From: Pempheris klunzingeri
Taxonomy: Eukaryota; Chordata; Actinopteri; Acropomatiformes; Pempheridae
Reading direction: 5' to 3'
Assembly: GCF_042242105.1 (NCBI RefSeq)
Contig: NC_092025.1
Coordinates: forward strand, 18,010,156-18,074,155
DNA: 64,000 nt
Translations under genes and position numbers: made by a program
The notes under the pieces: model-generated
What the model was told of the DNA's origin: nothing
The model's database searches: none
Seen by the model: the letters and a program-made list of their open reading frames with translations, nothing else
In this document: one piece after another, positions 37,884 through 49,604 of the stretch
How the letters are laid out: each line of letters opens with the position of its first letter
How positions within the stretch are numbered: position 1 is the first letter of the stretch

Positions 37884-38627
37884 ATTTGCCTGAAATATGC
37901 GGAGGAGAGGAGTGCAGACTCGTTAGATAAAGCGAAGAATGCTGTGTGTGATATACAGTAGTGAGAGCAAATGGCCAGCAGCATCTGTTTCAGCTACGAT
38001 TTACTGTTGCCTGCAGGCAGCTCAGGGAGGGGAGTTCACGGCCGGGGCAAGCTGGCGAACAGGGGGGCGTTTAGTGCGTAGGAGTCAGAAGTTCACAATA
38101 GATAAGAGTTTCCTCATTTGGCGATTTTTAGTACTTTTGCAATCAAGCGTTTTGGGATATTTTACAGTCAAAACCTGTTTTAAAACAAAGTTCTCGTGCA
38201 ACTTTTTTTTTTTTTTTTTTAAATCGATTTTGTGATTTTATCCAAGCAGGGGCGATTTGTGGATTTGCGCCTTCAGGTCTCCAGAGCGCGTGGGGGAACA
38301 CACGCCCCTTTGTGCATCGCAGCATGCACATCGTATTCAAGTTCACGCGCTCAAAAAGGTCAATTAATCCATCAGTTTGTGAGGTGAATAAAGTCCTACT
38401 AGACGCATGGTGTGCAAAAAAAATGACACAAATTTAACCATCAGTTATTAAAGCGTCCTCGCATTAGTTATTCAGAGATGTTAGAGGCTACTAACAACTT
38501 CACCTTCTTGTACATTTATTCAAAATTGTCCTTATTTAATTCAAAAATATCCCCTGCCAGTAATTACGGTCAAATTCGAGGCATCTCGTGTTAGTAGAAG
38601 TGATAAATGAATAACAAAATCACTTAC

Positions 38628-38835
38628 AGACTTTGCTTGTTCTTTGATCCGTAAGAGGAAAACAAGAAATAGTCCGATTGGTTTAAGTTTGCTCCAGAGA
38701 AGCTTCTTCTCGTCTTTGTGTTATCCACTTGGACACTTGTCTCGATCTCTAGATGTTCAAGTTGCCACTGGCTGCTCACCGGAGATAAGGCGCCGCTTTT
38801 AAAGGATCTACAAGCGCTGGGTTTTCCCCGGACTG
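38628..38835 (-). promoter_or_regulatory. irf1: irf1 non-coding first exon and core promoter
   Basis: On the minus strand a donor GTCT|GTAAGTG ends at 38628, matching the usual untranslated first exon of IRF1. Upstream, TTTAAAA (plus 38797-38803) is TATA-like, placing the start near 38770. Directly beyond it, plus-strand GGGTTTTCCCCGGA (38819-38832) overlaps a near-consensus STAT site (TTCCCCGGA versus TTCNNNGAA) and a kB-like half-palindrome. Mammalian IRF1 promoters carry a GAS/kB pair, so this is plausibly the interferon/TNF response element. Confidence 0.6.
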
Positions 38836-40339
38836 GCGTGCAGATCTGCACACTGTAAAAAGTGTCCACCCCGGAAAAAAAAAAAAAAAAAGTAAATCAC
38901 ATCGACTAAGAGTTCTGTTGTTTAAAGAGCACTTGAACATATTTTAATATAACTATCACTTAACAGGTTTCTACCACTACAAATTCATGTATTTTCATGA
39001 TTTGTGTCTGAAATGAAGTGTGCATATCGCGAATAGAGGTAAAGAGAGCAGGTCATTGCATTTAACTCTAAAATAGATGAGCAAAATAAACAACTTTCAC
39101 CCAAAGTGGCTTCGACAGTAAACACCTGATCTCATGTCGGCACGTTTGCATATCATTTCCGTCACGTTTACACTCCTGATTTGACTTAAAGACGCAACAG
39201 GACCAGGTAAAGAAATTAGGTTGTTATTACTTTTTACAGCGTGTTGGCGCATGCGCTCCTGCCTACCCCGTTTCAGCGCTAGAGCCGTTTCCGAGAAATC
39301 ACGCAGTTGAAAGCAATGAGGAAGTTAGTAACCACACTAGGTGATCACAGCACCCTCCTGCACTTAGACGGGGTCTGCCCTCAGACCGTTAAGCCCTGAC
39401 TCGTCTGTTACCGTCATGCTTTTTTGTTTTGTTCTGTATTTCACGTTTTTTTTTTTTAACATGAGAAAGTTCTGCACTTTACAGTTGACCTGCTTATTGC
39501 AAACGTTTACACACGCGCAGGTACACACATTGGAAAGTTCATCTCAGCGTGAAATTCACACATGAATGAAATACTAATGTATGTTTTATTATTATATTGA
39601 TACTATAAAACGTGGATTATTATAATGCATCACATACAGTGCATAGTTAAAACTAATACCTGCCTTAGTTTTTAGTAGTAGTGTTGATATAATCTGTAAT
39701 ACCTGTAGTTTTGAGATTGTGCAAAGTGTATTTTACTGAAATAAGAACATGCATGATTAAGGGTCATAATAAACTTCAAATGCACGACTCCCACCCTAAA
39801 CAGCAGGCACACACCCACGCACCTTCATCCATCCTCAAGGTTCAGCTATCTGCCTGGCACGGTCAGCATGTGTGTGGGACGTGGTCCCTTAGATTAAACA
39901 GCAGCCCAGCTGAGAAGTCAGGCATTTCCAAGAAATGGTGTAGTAATTTCAGTCACCAGTTGGGGCAGTGTGCTACAGGCTACAGGCTTTCTCGTGGACT
40001 GCTTGTATGTGCACGCAGTGTGACACAACGGTGAAAAGCAGCAGAGCCAAAGTAAGCAGCAAAACGCACACGTGCGGGCTCAGTACGGCAGGCTGCAGAG
40101 CGTTTCCACGCGCCTTACGTCGCATGTATGTGACAGTAATTCAGAGAAGGGATTAAAAACAAAAAATGAAGGAATGTGTGCACGAAACTGCAAAGGATGG
40201 ACTGAAAGAGACAAGACATGATGTGCATTCAAAGATTTGCCTAAATCTTACAATATATTTTGAATTCCGGTGCTCGATTTTTTTTGCAGCTTTGCATGTA
40301 AACTCCACAGAATATAAATCCTCCTGTCATATAAGCCGA

Positions 40340-40640
40340 ACAGAATGGAAACTGTGGCGTGCTTTTTTTTCCCGGGAGTTTGGGAAACCCCACGCCAGCC
40401 AGTGCTGTCGTGGTCACCGGTGATGTCCTCCCGTCCATCCGGGGGCTTCCCGCGTAACGTGTGTGCGCGCTCGTGCCCGCCCCTTAAAGTGTTTATGCGA
40501 GGAGGCGCGCGCCCTCTCTAGGAGGGAATAGCAGGGAGTTTTCCTGCGGAGTTTTCAGCCTGCCGTGGGACTTCCCGATGAAGGCAGAAATTTGGATTCG
40601 AGGGGGAAAATCATCCAGATTTTTACGACTTATTATTGTT
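40340..40640. promoter_or_regulatory. CpG-rich promoter- or enhancer-like patch upstream of irf1
   Basis: A sharply CpG-rich block in AT-rich surroundings (CCCGCG, TGTGCGCGCTCG, GGAGGCGCGCGCCC). It contains a perfect NF-kB consensus GGGACTTCCC at 40567-40576, a near kB GGGAGTTTTCC at about 40535, and GAS-like TTCCCGGGA at about 40369. It is about 1.7 kb upstream of the irf1 start and 5.6 kb from acsl6. It may be a distal irf1 element or the start of a non-coding transcript; a 36-codon ORF at about 40578 is too short to call a gene. Confidence 0.45.
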
Positions 40641-42907
40641 TTATTTGAGCTCTCCGAGCCGTTAAACACACCCCGTGTCGATGAGTGACCGCAGCGTTGA
40701 AGGAAATATGTGAATTATAGGAATTCACTGCAGTGGCCGAGCCAAAGCACATGTGACAGCGCGGGGTTTATTCTCAGGCCAGGCTGTGTTGTTGTCTTTA
40801 CAACTCAGGATAATCACAAGAAATTATGTAAGGGACTTTTTTATTTTTTATATAGAAATGGTTCCCAACCTGCCGGAAGGGACCTTCAAATGAATAAATA
40901 CATCTTAGGAGAGGTTTGATAACATTGGAGAGAATTAAAAACAGTTCTTCCACGCAGAATTGTGTTCTTTCTTTTTTTTTTTTTTACTTCTTTTTAGTAA
41001 TATTTCTTGTTTCCCAGTAAAAGTACTAGATACTTTTGATTCTTTACATGCATATAACAAAGCAATTTGACAAATCACAAATTGAAATCGCTTCATTTGA
41101 TGAGAACATGAGCCAGAAGAACCACTATGAGAGAGCTATGCATTGGTAGCATGTGATTGATGTGCAACACATCTGTTATTTTATTAATAGTAAGTTCAAA
41201 TATATCGCTTAACCAGAGTAGCTTTTTTTTTTTTTATTTGTACACGCTGTTTTCCTTCAGGAGGGAATCATTTGGTCACCACCCTGCTCACTATAGTTTC
41301 ACGTTTCAGCCTAAATCTGCATTATTTACAACCTAATCCTGTGTTTTTCCCACCCACAGTGAAACATTCCTGGACATTTACTGCACCCCAGGCATGCAGT
41401 GATGGTAATTCTGATTATTTAGGGCACCTGCAAGGTTAAGACAGTAATTTGAGGCTTTGGGATGAGGCAAGCAGCTTGAGCATTCAATCTCCCCCTTGAC
41501 CATCTGCTTTGACGGCTCACTGACACTGGATCAAGTCAAAGCCTTGTTAGTTAGCCAGCGACTGCACTGCCACCTCATGTAGGGTAAGAGTGATGGAGCG
41601 GGGGGGCATGAAGAGCAGCGTAGATTATCTACTTTTTACTTAAAAAAACATGTTTTACCCCAAATGGGAATTCTGTCCTTTTCTTGGGGCAGTTTTGCAT
41701 ATTGGTTATTTAGTGCTTTGTTTGGAGCTCAAAAGTTTCAGTGTGATTTAACTTTTAGTTTAGTTTAGTATCTCTAGATCCATGGCTGCAGGCACTACCA
41801 TCACCTTCGACCTTTTAGCACCTTTTATCCTACGTTTTTAATTCAACTGTTGAGGTTGTATTGTGTGCACATTCTTAATTCAAACCTCTCAGGTAATTTT
41901 CTTTTTTTTTTTTAACAGTCATTGCTTGACTGCTTCAGTGCTAGTTAGGCTGCCTTCCTTTCTCACACGAGCAGTATTTGAATATCCACGACATCAAACA
42001 CTGCTTAGAATCACATGTCAAGGCACCTGCAATATACCACCACATGACACACAGGTTTTTAATACAGCTGTTAAGTACAACACTTTATTTTATGGGTTTG
42101 TAACATTTCCCAAGAGAAAAAAACAGTATAATATGGTTTTAATCAAAAGCTCTGCACTGATTAATAACCTCTCTAGGTTGTGTTATTGAAATGAACTATT
42201 CTGAAGTGTACTGATTGAACACGGTCTCACAACATAGTTCTTTCCAGTAAACTTATTATTGATTGTTTGAAAATGATGGACCCTTAAAATAAAGCAGCAC
42301 TGGTTTTAAGAAAAAATTTGATCAAATGAAAAAAGATTTTAAAATTCTCCTCAAAAAGTATCAAGGCATCTTCTCGTGATTTGTCTCATAATTTCGAATT
42401 CCGCAAGTATTTCCTCAACTTTTGACTTTTTACCCTTAAGTGTTTGTTTTTTTTGTGGCTCCGGCGGAGAGGGAGGGAGACAAGGAAGGTTGGAAAAAAA
42501 GAGATTTGATTATGTTGGATTATGGAGAAGGTGAGGAAGTGAAGGCAAAGAAGAAAAAGTGTGCTAAAAATACATTATTGCAACAAGTTGTACAACGTCT
42601 GCTTAGAATTTACAGACATGAGTAAACAAGTCAAGTTTCCATTAATAACACTCACATCCCTCAGGCCAATCAGACACAAATTACATCATCACTGCAGGTT
42701 TCACCCTAAGTGGCTTGTTGGTGCAGGCTATATATAATGTTTAGCACCTCCTTCAGTCCAATAAGTGTACTGTTAGGGAGTGCCACAGCACAGAGACACA
42801 ATGCATCACCCTCTCTAAGTTCTTCAAGAGCAGATTAGTTTGTCTGAAATGTTTCAGGTGAGATACTTTTTTTTTCTTCTCATAAAAGTATCCACTCATG
42901 AGTAGAA

Positions 42908-43095
42908 GGCAGTGATGGAAATAATACTCAGATCCTTTTCTTAAGTAAAAGTGCATACATTTTATTGAGTAAATTTAAGTTTTAAAAGTAAAAGAAGGCC
43001 TGCTACTTCAATCTGCACCTGTGACTGGTGTTACTTCATTAACACTAATGCACTCACGCATAAGCAGCATTGAACTGGTGCAGCTGGTTTTAAGG
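42908..43095 (+). repeat. 5' fragment of the AAGTAAAAGT-type teleost repeat
   Basis: GGCAGTGATGGAAATAATACTC, CTTAAGTAAAAGTGC, AAAAGTAAAAGAAGGCC and later ACACTAATGCACTCACGCATAAGCAGC follow the block order of this element. Confidence 0.55.
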
Positions 43096-43559
43096 ACTTT
43101 AGAGAAAGTGAGGTAGTTCAGCCCAGTTGTGCCCATGTTCATCAGGGTCACCGGATGAATCTAGGAGGTCATACGTGTTGTAGGAAGAGTTACTTTCTCT
43201 GAGTTAGTAATCCATGTGAAAACATGGTTACTGATTAAACTGTGTCGAGCCAGGAACACGGAGGTGGCAGTAAAATATGTTAAAAGGGTCACTGGGTCAA
43301 AGTGATGTCACGGTCCAGACGGCTGTTTCTTATCTTTGGTGCTGTAAAACATTGTTGAAACATATGGTCAAATATAGAAACCACACACAGACAGACAGAC
43401 AGACATCTTTTGTTCACATGAAACTACAGTTTATTGATTTCCATTCCTTTTGTGGGCATGCCAACATCATGTTTAGTCTTTACACAGATGTTTGTTTGTT
43501 TTTTCTTACAGATAATCGAAAAAAATAATAAAATACTGGAAATCTGTTTTATCGTCTAT

Positions 43560-43745
43560 ACCTATCTTATTTCATCTAAACTAAGACGGTGAACATGGTG
43601 CACATTATACCTGCTTAACATCATGTTAGCATTATCATTGTGAGCATGTTAGCATACTGACATTAGCCTTTAGCTCAAAGCACCACTATGCCTAAATAAA
43701 GCCTCACAACTCTGCAGGCAGCTGTAGACTCCCAGTCATGTATCA
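43560..43745 (+). repeat. Teleost interspersed repeat with CATGTTAGCAT blocks
   Basis: Seen in order: AAACTAAGACGGTGAACATGG, TATACCTGCTTAACATCATG, TTAGCATTATCATTGTGAGC, ATGTTAGCATACTGACATTAGC, TTTAGCTCAAAGCACCACTATG and TGTAGACTCCCAGTC. I recognise this order from an abundant fish repeat. Non-coding. Confidence 0.6.
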
Positions 43746-44139
43746 TAACATTAACAGGGTGATACCATTGAGGTTTGAAATGTAACCGCTCCTGTTATCA
43801 AAACTAGGGATGCTAATTTATAGTTGTTAGAATGTCTTTTTCATGTAACATGCTAGACTCCGAGCTCGTAAACCTACATAAACTTCTTGAATGAATCTTG
43901 GACTACTCTCTTCATTACTACAACCACAGAAAAGCATCCCTACAATAGTTAAGTCAAGTCAAATTAAAACCCAGTTTCTTTTAAGCCATTTGCTCGTAGA
44001 ATATAACTAGAAACATTCATATCCATTAATGAGTTTAAGAGTATCATAAAGAATACAGTGAAGGAGGAATGTCACTGTTTTCCTTGAGAGACCACTATCC
44101 TTAAATAGGTGTCAATCTGTTTTATTGTTTATTTTCTAT

Positions 44140-44290
44140 TTGTGTGTCATGTATTTGTGTATCATGTATCTGGCTTTTGATTTTGTATGGCTGCTACCTT
44201 GGCCAGGTCTCCCTTGTAAAAGAGATTTCTGATCTCAATGGGACTTCCTGGTTAAATAAAGGTAAAATAAAAAAAAAAATTAAAAAAAGA
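44140..44290 (+). repeat. 3' end of a TTAAATAAAGG-tailed repeat with A-rich tail
   Basis: GGCTGCTACCTTGGCCAGGTC, TCCCTTGTAAAAGAGATTTC, ATCTCAATGGGACTTCCTGG and TTAAATAAAGGTAAAATAAA, ending in poly-A. The A-rich end indicates retrotransposition. A diverged relative of the same tail is at 59185-59270 and a reverse one at 24236. Confidence 0.6.
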
Positions 44291-45849
44291 ATATGAGGTT
44301 TTTGAGGGACAACGGCCCTGCAGTCATGCTTCATGTCAAGAAACGACATTTTGACCTTGAAACATAAGGAATCCTCAATTCATTCCCATCCTGCCAGAGG
44401 AGGGATTTGGAAAGATAATCTCTGTTATTTATCCCTTTTGACACCGCCGACCTGAGCACAAACCTCCCATATCTGTGGTAATTTAAAACTGTTTAAGAAT
44501 CTCAGTGTGAAGATTTACACACTGAGCAGAGTTTTTTTTTCTTTTTTCTTCTTTGACGCTGCATTTTTTTCCCTCTCCTGTGTACTTTGATCAAACTGCA
44601 AAATAAATACACAAAGTAATCAGTGCCCCCACCTAAACCACATTCCCTCTCCTGCTGGCAGACCGCAGGTGACTTGGTTAAGATTCGTGCCAGTTTGCAA
44701 TTTGATTTGATTATTTCCCCTCGTGGAATATCTGTTTTGATCGTCTTTTTCTCCTCCTCCAATAACAAACGACGGCACCGTTTCTCCTCTTTGCTTCTGT
44801 CTTGCCTGATTTCTCTGCAGTGGCATCAGAGAGGAAAAAGAAGAAGAACAGGAGGTTGGCGAGTGGCACCGCTGCAAGTGAAGATTATAGGTCCTGACCC
44901 ATTTAATAAGGTCAGTCACATGGCAGCTTGACAATAAGACAGTAAACGTGCCGGCCACACTACTCACTGGTAAGGAGTTTTGTGTTGAATAAACTCACAG
45001 GCAGAGTCAGTGAATCATTTAGGACAACTATTAGACTGTTGTGATTTGTTGCATGCTTGTTAAATGTTATTTATTTTTGATAAATCTGTTTGTTTGCACT
45101 GAAAATGGGGCATTAAAGGTGCCACAGAATTCAGAATTCACAATACAAATGTTACATTTTATTAAATCAGTTTTATTAACCCTTCCAGACAGAAAGATCA
45201 AATAAGGGTCAAAGTCATATTTAATACATTATAAGTCATATCAGTCTGAAAACGCTTGAGCTGGAAAATGTAAATGTCACTTTAAATGTAAGCACTGAAG
45301 TGGCAGAGAGCCAAGCGGAGATCTCCCAAATACACAGATAACCAAAAAAAAAAAAAAAAAGTAATACATTTCAGAATTTAATTTCATGTAAATTCATTAT
45401 TTTGTGCTTTTTCTGTCTCATCTACGCGTCACTCACTCACTGTCTGTCACTTTGTCAGCCTTTCTCAAGGTTACTTTAGTTCACTGGGAGTGTCTTATTG
45501 CACCACGTGATCCTGATGTAAAGTTACTCTGTGTCAAAGCTGCGCTCAGCTGCAGGCACCGCCAGGCTGCACGGTGTGATGGAGCATGAGCCACAATAAC
45601 ACTTTCTTTTTTCTAGGTTTTTCTTTTTTCCAAATAAAACAACATTTATAACACTTTCAAAATGTATGAAAATACACCCATACATGCTTTGTTCACGAGC
45701 ATATCTATTCATTTGAGACTTTACAAAATAAGTATTTAAATGATCAAATTCATAGCGTGGCTTTTAGCAACAACTAAACAGAAATTCATGGTTATTTTAC
45801 AATAAATATGGGAATTAAGTGACGATCTTGGCTAATCCGTGTGCGTGCA

Positions 45850-46216
45850 GACATTACATTTCATCTCCAGTAACCTTGGCGTCGATCGCATCTTCCGTCC
45901 GACCTATAAACCCTCTCATTTCAGCAGGGGTGTCTGCCATTGCTCGGCAGCCAACTAGGTGAAGGTGGAAAATCCACCAGGAGGACGCATCCTTCAACAG
46001 ACCCTGGGATAGTTGTTTCTTCGGACAGCACGCTCCGTCCCTCAGAAAAACCTGCAGGACACCGCCATTTCTGCCCGGCTCCCCCACTGTGGTCTGTCTC
46101 AGATATATTGTCGCCCCCCCCCTCCTTAATCTCCCAGATTGTCGGCGACTTGCTGCAGTCGATGCTGCAGTTTTGAGCCGCTCCTGCACCGGGACAGCTG
46201 ACTCAATGAGAAAGAC
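45850..46216 (+). promoter_or_regulatory. acsl6: acsl6 promoter/5' UTR region
   Basis: A CpG- and C-rich segment directly before the first acsl6 coding exon (for example GTCGGCGACTTGCTGCAGTCG and GAGCCGCTCCTGCACCGGG). There is no clear TATA box, as expected for a CpG-type promoter. Two upstream ATGs lie close to the start: one opens a 4-codon ORF at about 46165, the other a 19-codon ORF at 46206 that overlaps the main start. The transcription start cannot be placed exactly. Confidence 0.5.
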
Positions 46217-46262
46217 ATGCTCGCATTCGTGTTGGTCTCTGGGTCGCTCTGGATTATATTAG
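46206..46262 (+). promoter_or_regulatory. Upstream ORF overlapping the acsl6 start codon
   Basis: ATG at 46206 opens 18 codons in a different frame from the MLAF start at 46217, and its TAG is exactly the last three bases of the exon (46260-46262). Its start context is weak (T at -3) and that of MLAF moderate (G at -3), so leaky scanning is plausible. Ribosomes ending here could reinitiate at the next in-frame methionines of exon 2 (58111, 58120). Confidence 0.5.
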
Positions 46263-49200
46263 GTGAGTTTTGAATACATGTTCGTCTTTTGCATTTGTTT
46301 TTATGGTTTGCACCTGCCACGCAGAGGCTGAGACGCATCGTGTGTCACCCACTGCCGGCTTTCTCCATCCATCGAGGGCTGGGGCATCTCTTATATTTAA
46401 CCAACCCTGCTTCATCGAGTGGTTAATCATGCTCCATGGCTGCGGATGGCGCTTTACCTTTTACCTGCACGGAACTGACGCCGGAGACATTTTACATTTT
46501 TCTCCCCACACGTGTGTGAACCTCAGCCTCAATGCAAACGCGTGACATTTCACGTCGGCCTGCTCCAGCTTTAAATCGCAGTGCTTGAATCATCTGTGCT
46601 CCGGCACTTATTAGAACAACATCGAGGGATGGCTCCAGGTTGGCCTCACCTTAAATTAGGTGCACCGTGGTTGACATGCGGCTGAGCTGAATGCATGTGG
46701 GTCATTCTGCAGATCAGCGGTTTAATGTGCGCGTCAAAGTGTGTTTTTACGCAGAGAGCGAAGCAGTTATAGAAAGGATTCTCATTATTAAGCCAAACGG
46801 GATAAAAAAATGTGTGCATTTGAGGCCGGCCAGCTGCTAAGGTCGTGTGACATTGTGCGTAGAAACCGGACACACGTCATTTAAAAAAAAAAAAAAAAAA
46901 CCTTTTAGGACACAGTCAGTCTTTCACGACCTCCTGGAGTAACTTCTGCTTCCAACCAAACGCGGCTGTGCAAACATCCATGCCCCCCCACCTGCTTTGA
47001 TTCAGCACCAAACATGTCAGTTTGCCAGGAAGCCGGTTGTGAAACTCAGCATTTTGTCTGTGATGTCCTCCGCCATGCCTCGGTGATGGAGGGAGGGAGG
47101 ATGAGGAAGGATGAAGAAGGGTGACGCGCTTCAAACGACCGCAGCTGATTGGACGGAGCTGTCCATGAGAAAGGGGTGCTGAAATCTGCTGCGGCCTACC
47201 GGCAAACTAGCACCGCATGCTCTGCTGTAACAGACAGACACCCCTCCACCCCCCCAAAAGCCGGTTGAGAGAACCGCTTTTAGGAGCATAAAACTGTTCA
47301 GAGATCCGGTTGTTGACCTTTAGTCGTCTGCGAGATATTAATAAAGAGATAATCCCTTTCAAAATCTGCTTTACAGTAGTGATAGAGACGAGAACGACAC
47401 AATAGTGTGGGGTTATCAATGTTATCCAGGGTGTCATGAAAGAAGCCAAATGTTCAGTGAATGATTTCTGCAGTGCATCATGATGCCGGGTGTAGGGGAT
47501 TATTCTATACATCAGAAATGACTTTATTCTATCCTAATATTATCTCTTCTGTTTCCTGATTAACTCTTTTACATGACACCAAGTGCTGTGCAGACAAAGT
47601 GGTCTAAATTGATTAACAGATCATTGTGTAAACTCTCTGAACTGTCCATCCGGGAAGATAAGCCGTGAGCCACTGATTAATTGAATCATATTGCATTGTT
47701 AAATAGCCAGTCCAGGTCTCCTTGAGCTCTGTTCAATCAGGCGTCTTGATTAGTCCAGCCCACAGCCTATTGTTTTAGTCTGCCGTTGTTGTTGTAATGG
47801 TATAAAAGCAGAGATTTCACCATTTCTCCCCTCTGAGCACCGAAATGCTCATCACAACCATCTGTGATTCTCCTGAATTTATGTAAAGATTCTTATTCCG
47901 CAAAGATTCTTCGCTGTAGGTAAGGCTAAGATTTAACGGTGAATAGGCCTAAGGGTAGTTGTTTATTACTCCGCCAAAGAGTATAGGTCTTGAGCCAGAG
48001 CTGCACTGCATGGTTGCTTAGTGACAAACAACCAGAAACAGTTGGGATTTTGGTTGGTGCGTTAATATTAATTTGCTGTTACAGGGTTGCAGGTGTTGCA
48101 TATTTAATAACTGAGGCAGCCAATCGGCATCGAGGCCCAAAATTGTTTAAAACAGACAGAATTTTTTGGCTGAAAAATATACACCCGCGGGCCCCTTTGG
48201 GAGACTCATGACACCTTTTACCTGTCATCACATCCCAACACCCTGCTGCTGCTCAATCTAAATAATTCATTTTAATCACCATCTAGTGCAGCCCCACACA
48301 GCGTGTAAACCTATTCTTTTTCCCTCCTCAATATTTAATTAAAAGGATTCGTCAGACAATAACTAATGATGTTTTAGTATTCAAGGATTGCAACTCCTCT
48401 GCTTAACATGACACAAGGCCAATGTCTGCCAGAGGAATAATGGCTGATTGCTGTATGACTCTTAAGCATGACATGTTGCCTTTTTGTCATTCAAACAACT
48501 TTTTGAATGGTATCAAATGGAAATTGTAACAAGACGGAGGGAGGGAGTCTAAGGCGATTGTGAAAACCTGCAAATTAAAGACACACTGCATGACTGCACA
48601 ATATAACAAAATGAGTGCTGAGTGCTAAGCCTTGCCTGCTGTGTAATAAATGTCCATCATTGTGCACTTGCACTGAGTGTTAGGAGATATGAGGCAAAGG
48701 CAGTTGTATGCATCACACTGAGACAGGTTTCTGTACAGTCTTGTCTGACAAATAGTTTTATTTAATTTAGAATTTGGCAGCTATCACATGTCAAGCTGGT
48801 GACTTTAGGATCTACTTTCCAAAGACAATACTCTAAAGTCTTAATTCTGGTGCAGTCAATAACATTTGCTGGTCTGGGTGCTCTCAGATCCACATGGCAG
48901 GTTTCCATCTGAGAGGCTTTTTGCTGTTACAGCATTCATTGCATCCTCTTCCTCGCACTGTGGGATGCTTGGGAGTAATGGCTCCGCCGAAAGTGCTGAA
49001 CCAAGTCTGTCTGCCCACTGTGTGCTCAGAAAGTTCTCTTAAAGATCAGTCTTCAGAGTAATGTACAATATCGACGTCCTGCTCCTTTCAGATGAAAACA
49101 AGGAAGTAGCGATACGCAGGCGTTATCCTGGTGGTTGGCAGCCTTTTTTGACTCATATCCTCAAAAATGCAGTAGTTGCATGGTTATACGAATCATTTAA

Positions 49201-49572
49201 AATTTCCAGTATTAATCATAAAAAGATAAACAACCAAAAATGTAGCAAAAATGTGTTTTTCTCACCTTTTCTGACATAAATCGCACCATGACTGAGACAA
49301 ATGAGTCTTGTGGCCCCTTCAGGGTCTTAACGCTTCATGTTGAAATCCACAGGCCTTTCTTCACTCTCACTTTAATAGTCAAATCCATCTGGGAGCAGCC
49401 TCATTGTCTATCGCAGTGTGTAATTTGTTTAAATGCGCAAATCTCAACAGTGTAAGCAAAACTCTTTATTTGCATATGTGTGCCTACTCGTGTGTGTTTG
49501 TGTGTATGTGTGTCCACGTATCATTTAGTGAAGGAGAGGATGAGCGCTGTGTGTAGGTAGGGGGAGGGTGTC

Positions 49573-49604
<32 letters not shown>

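Larger units (their letters stand above)
38870..45850. other. irf1-acsl6 intergenic region
   Basis: No coding exon recognised. It contains the CpG-rich patch at 40.34-40.64 kb and three repeat copies at 42.9, 43.56 and 44.14 kb, plus several poly-T/poly-A tracts. I looked for cytokine-type exons (signal peptide followed by a helix-rich frame), because IL3/CSF2 and IL4/IL13/IL5 genes share this neighbourhood in mammals, and saw none. Confidence 0.45.

Noticed and set aside
40578..40688. 36-codon ORF starting in the CpG-rich patch
   Set aside because: Too short, no known homologue and no splice context; kept only as part of the promoter-like patch.
44502..44967. Overlapping ORFs on both strands, one Lys-rich
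   Set aside because: The Lys-rich part comes from T-rich low-complexity DNA, and there is no conserved motif.
38870..45850. Expected interleukin/GM-CSF type cytokine gene next to irf1
   Set aside because: No signal-peptide exon followed by a plausible spliced helix-rich frame was found. The one signal-like exon at 46217 belongs to acsl6.
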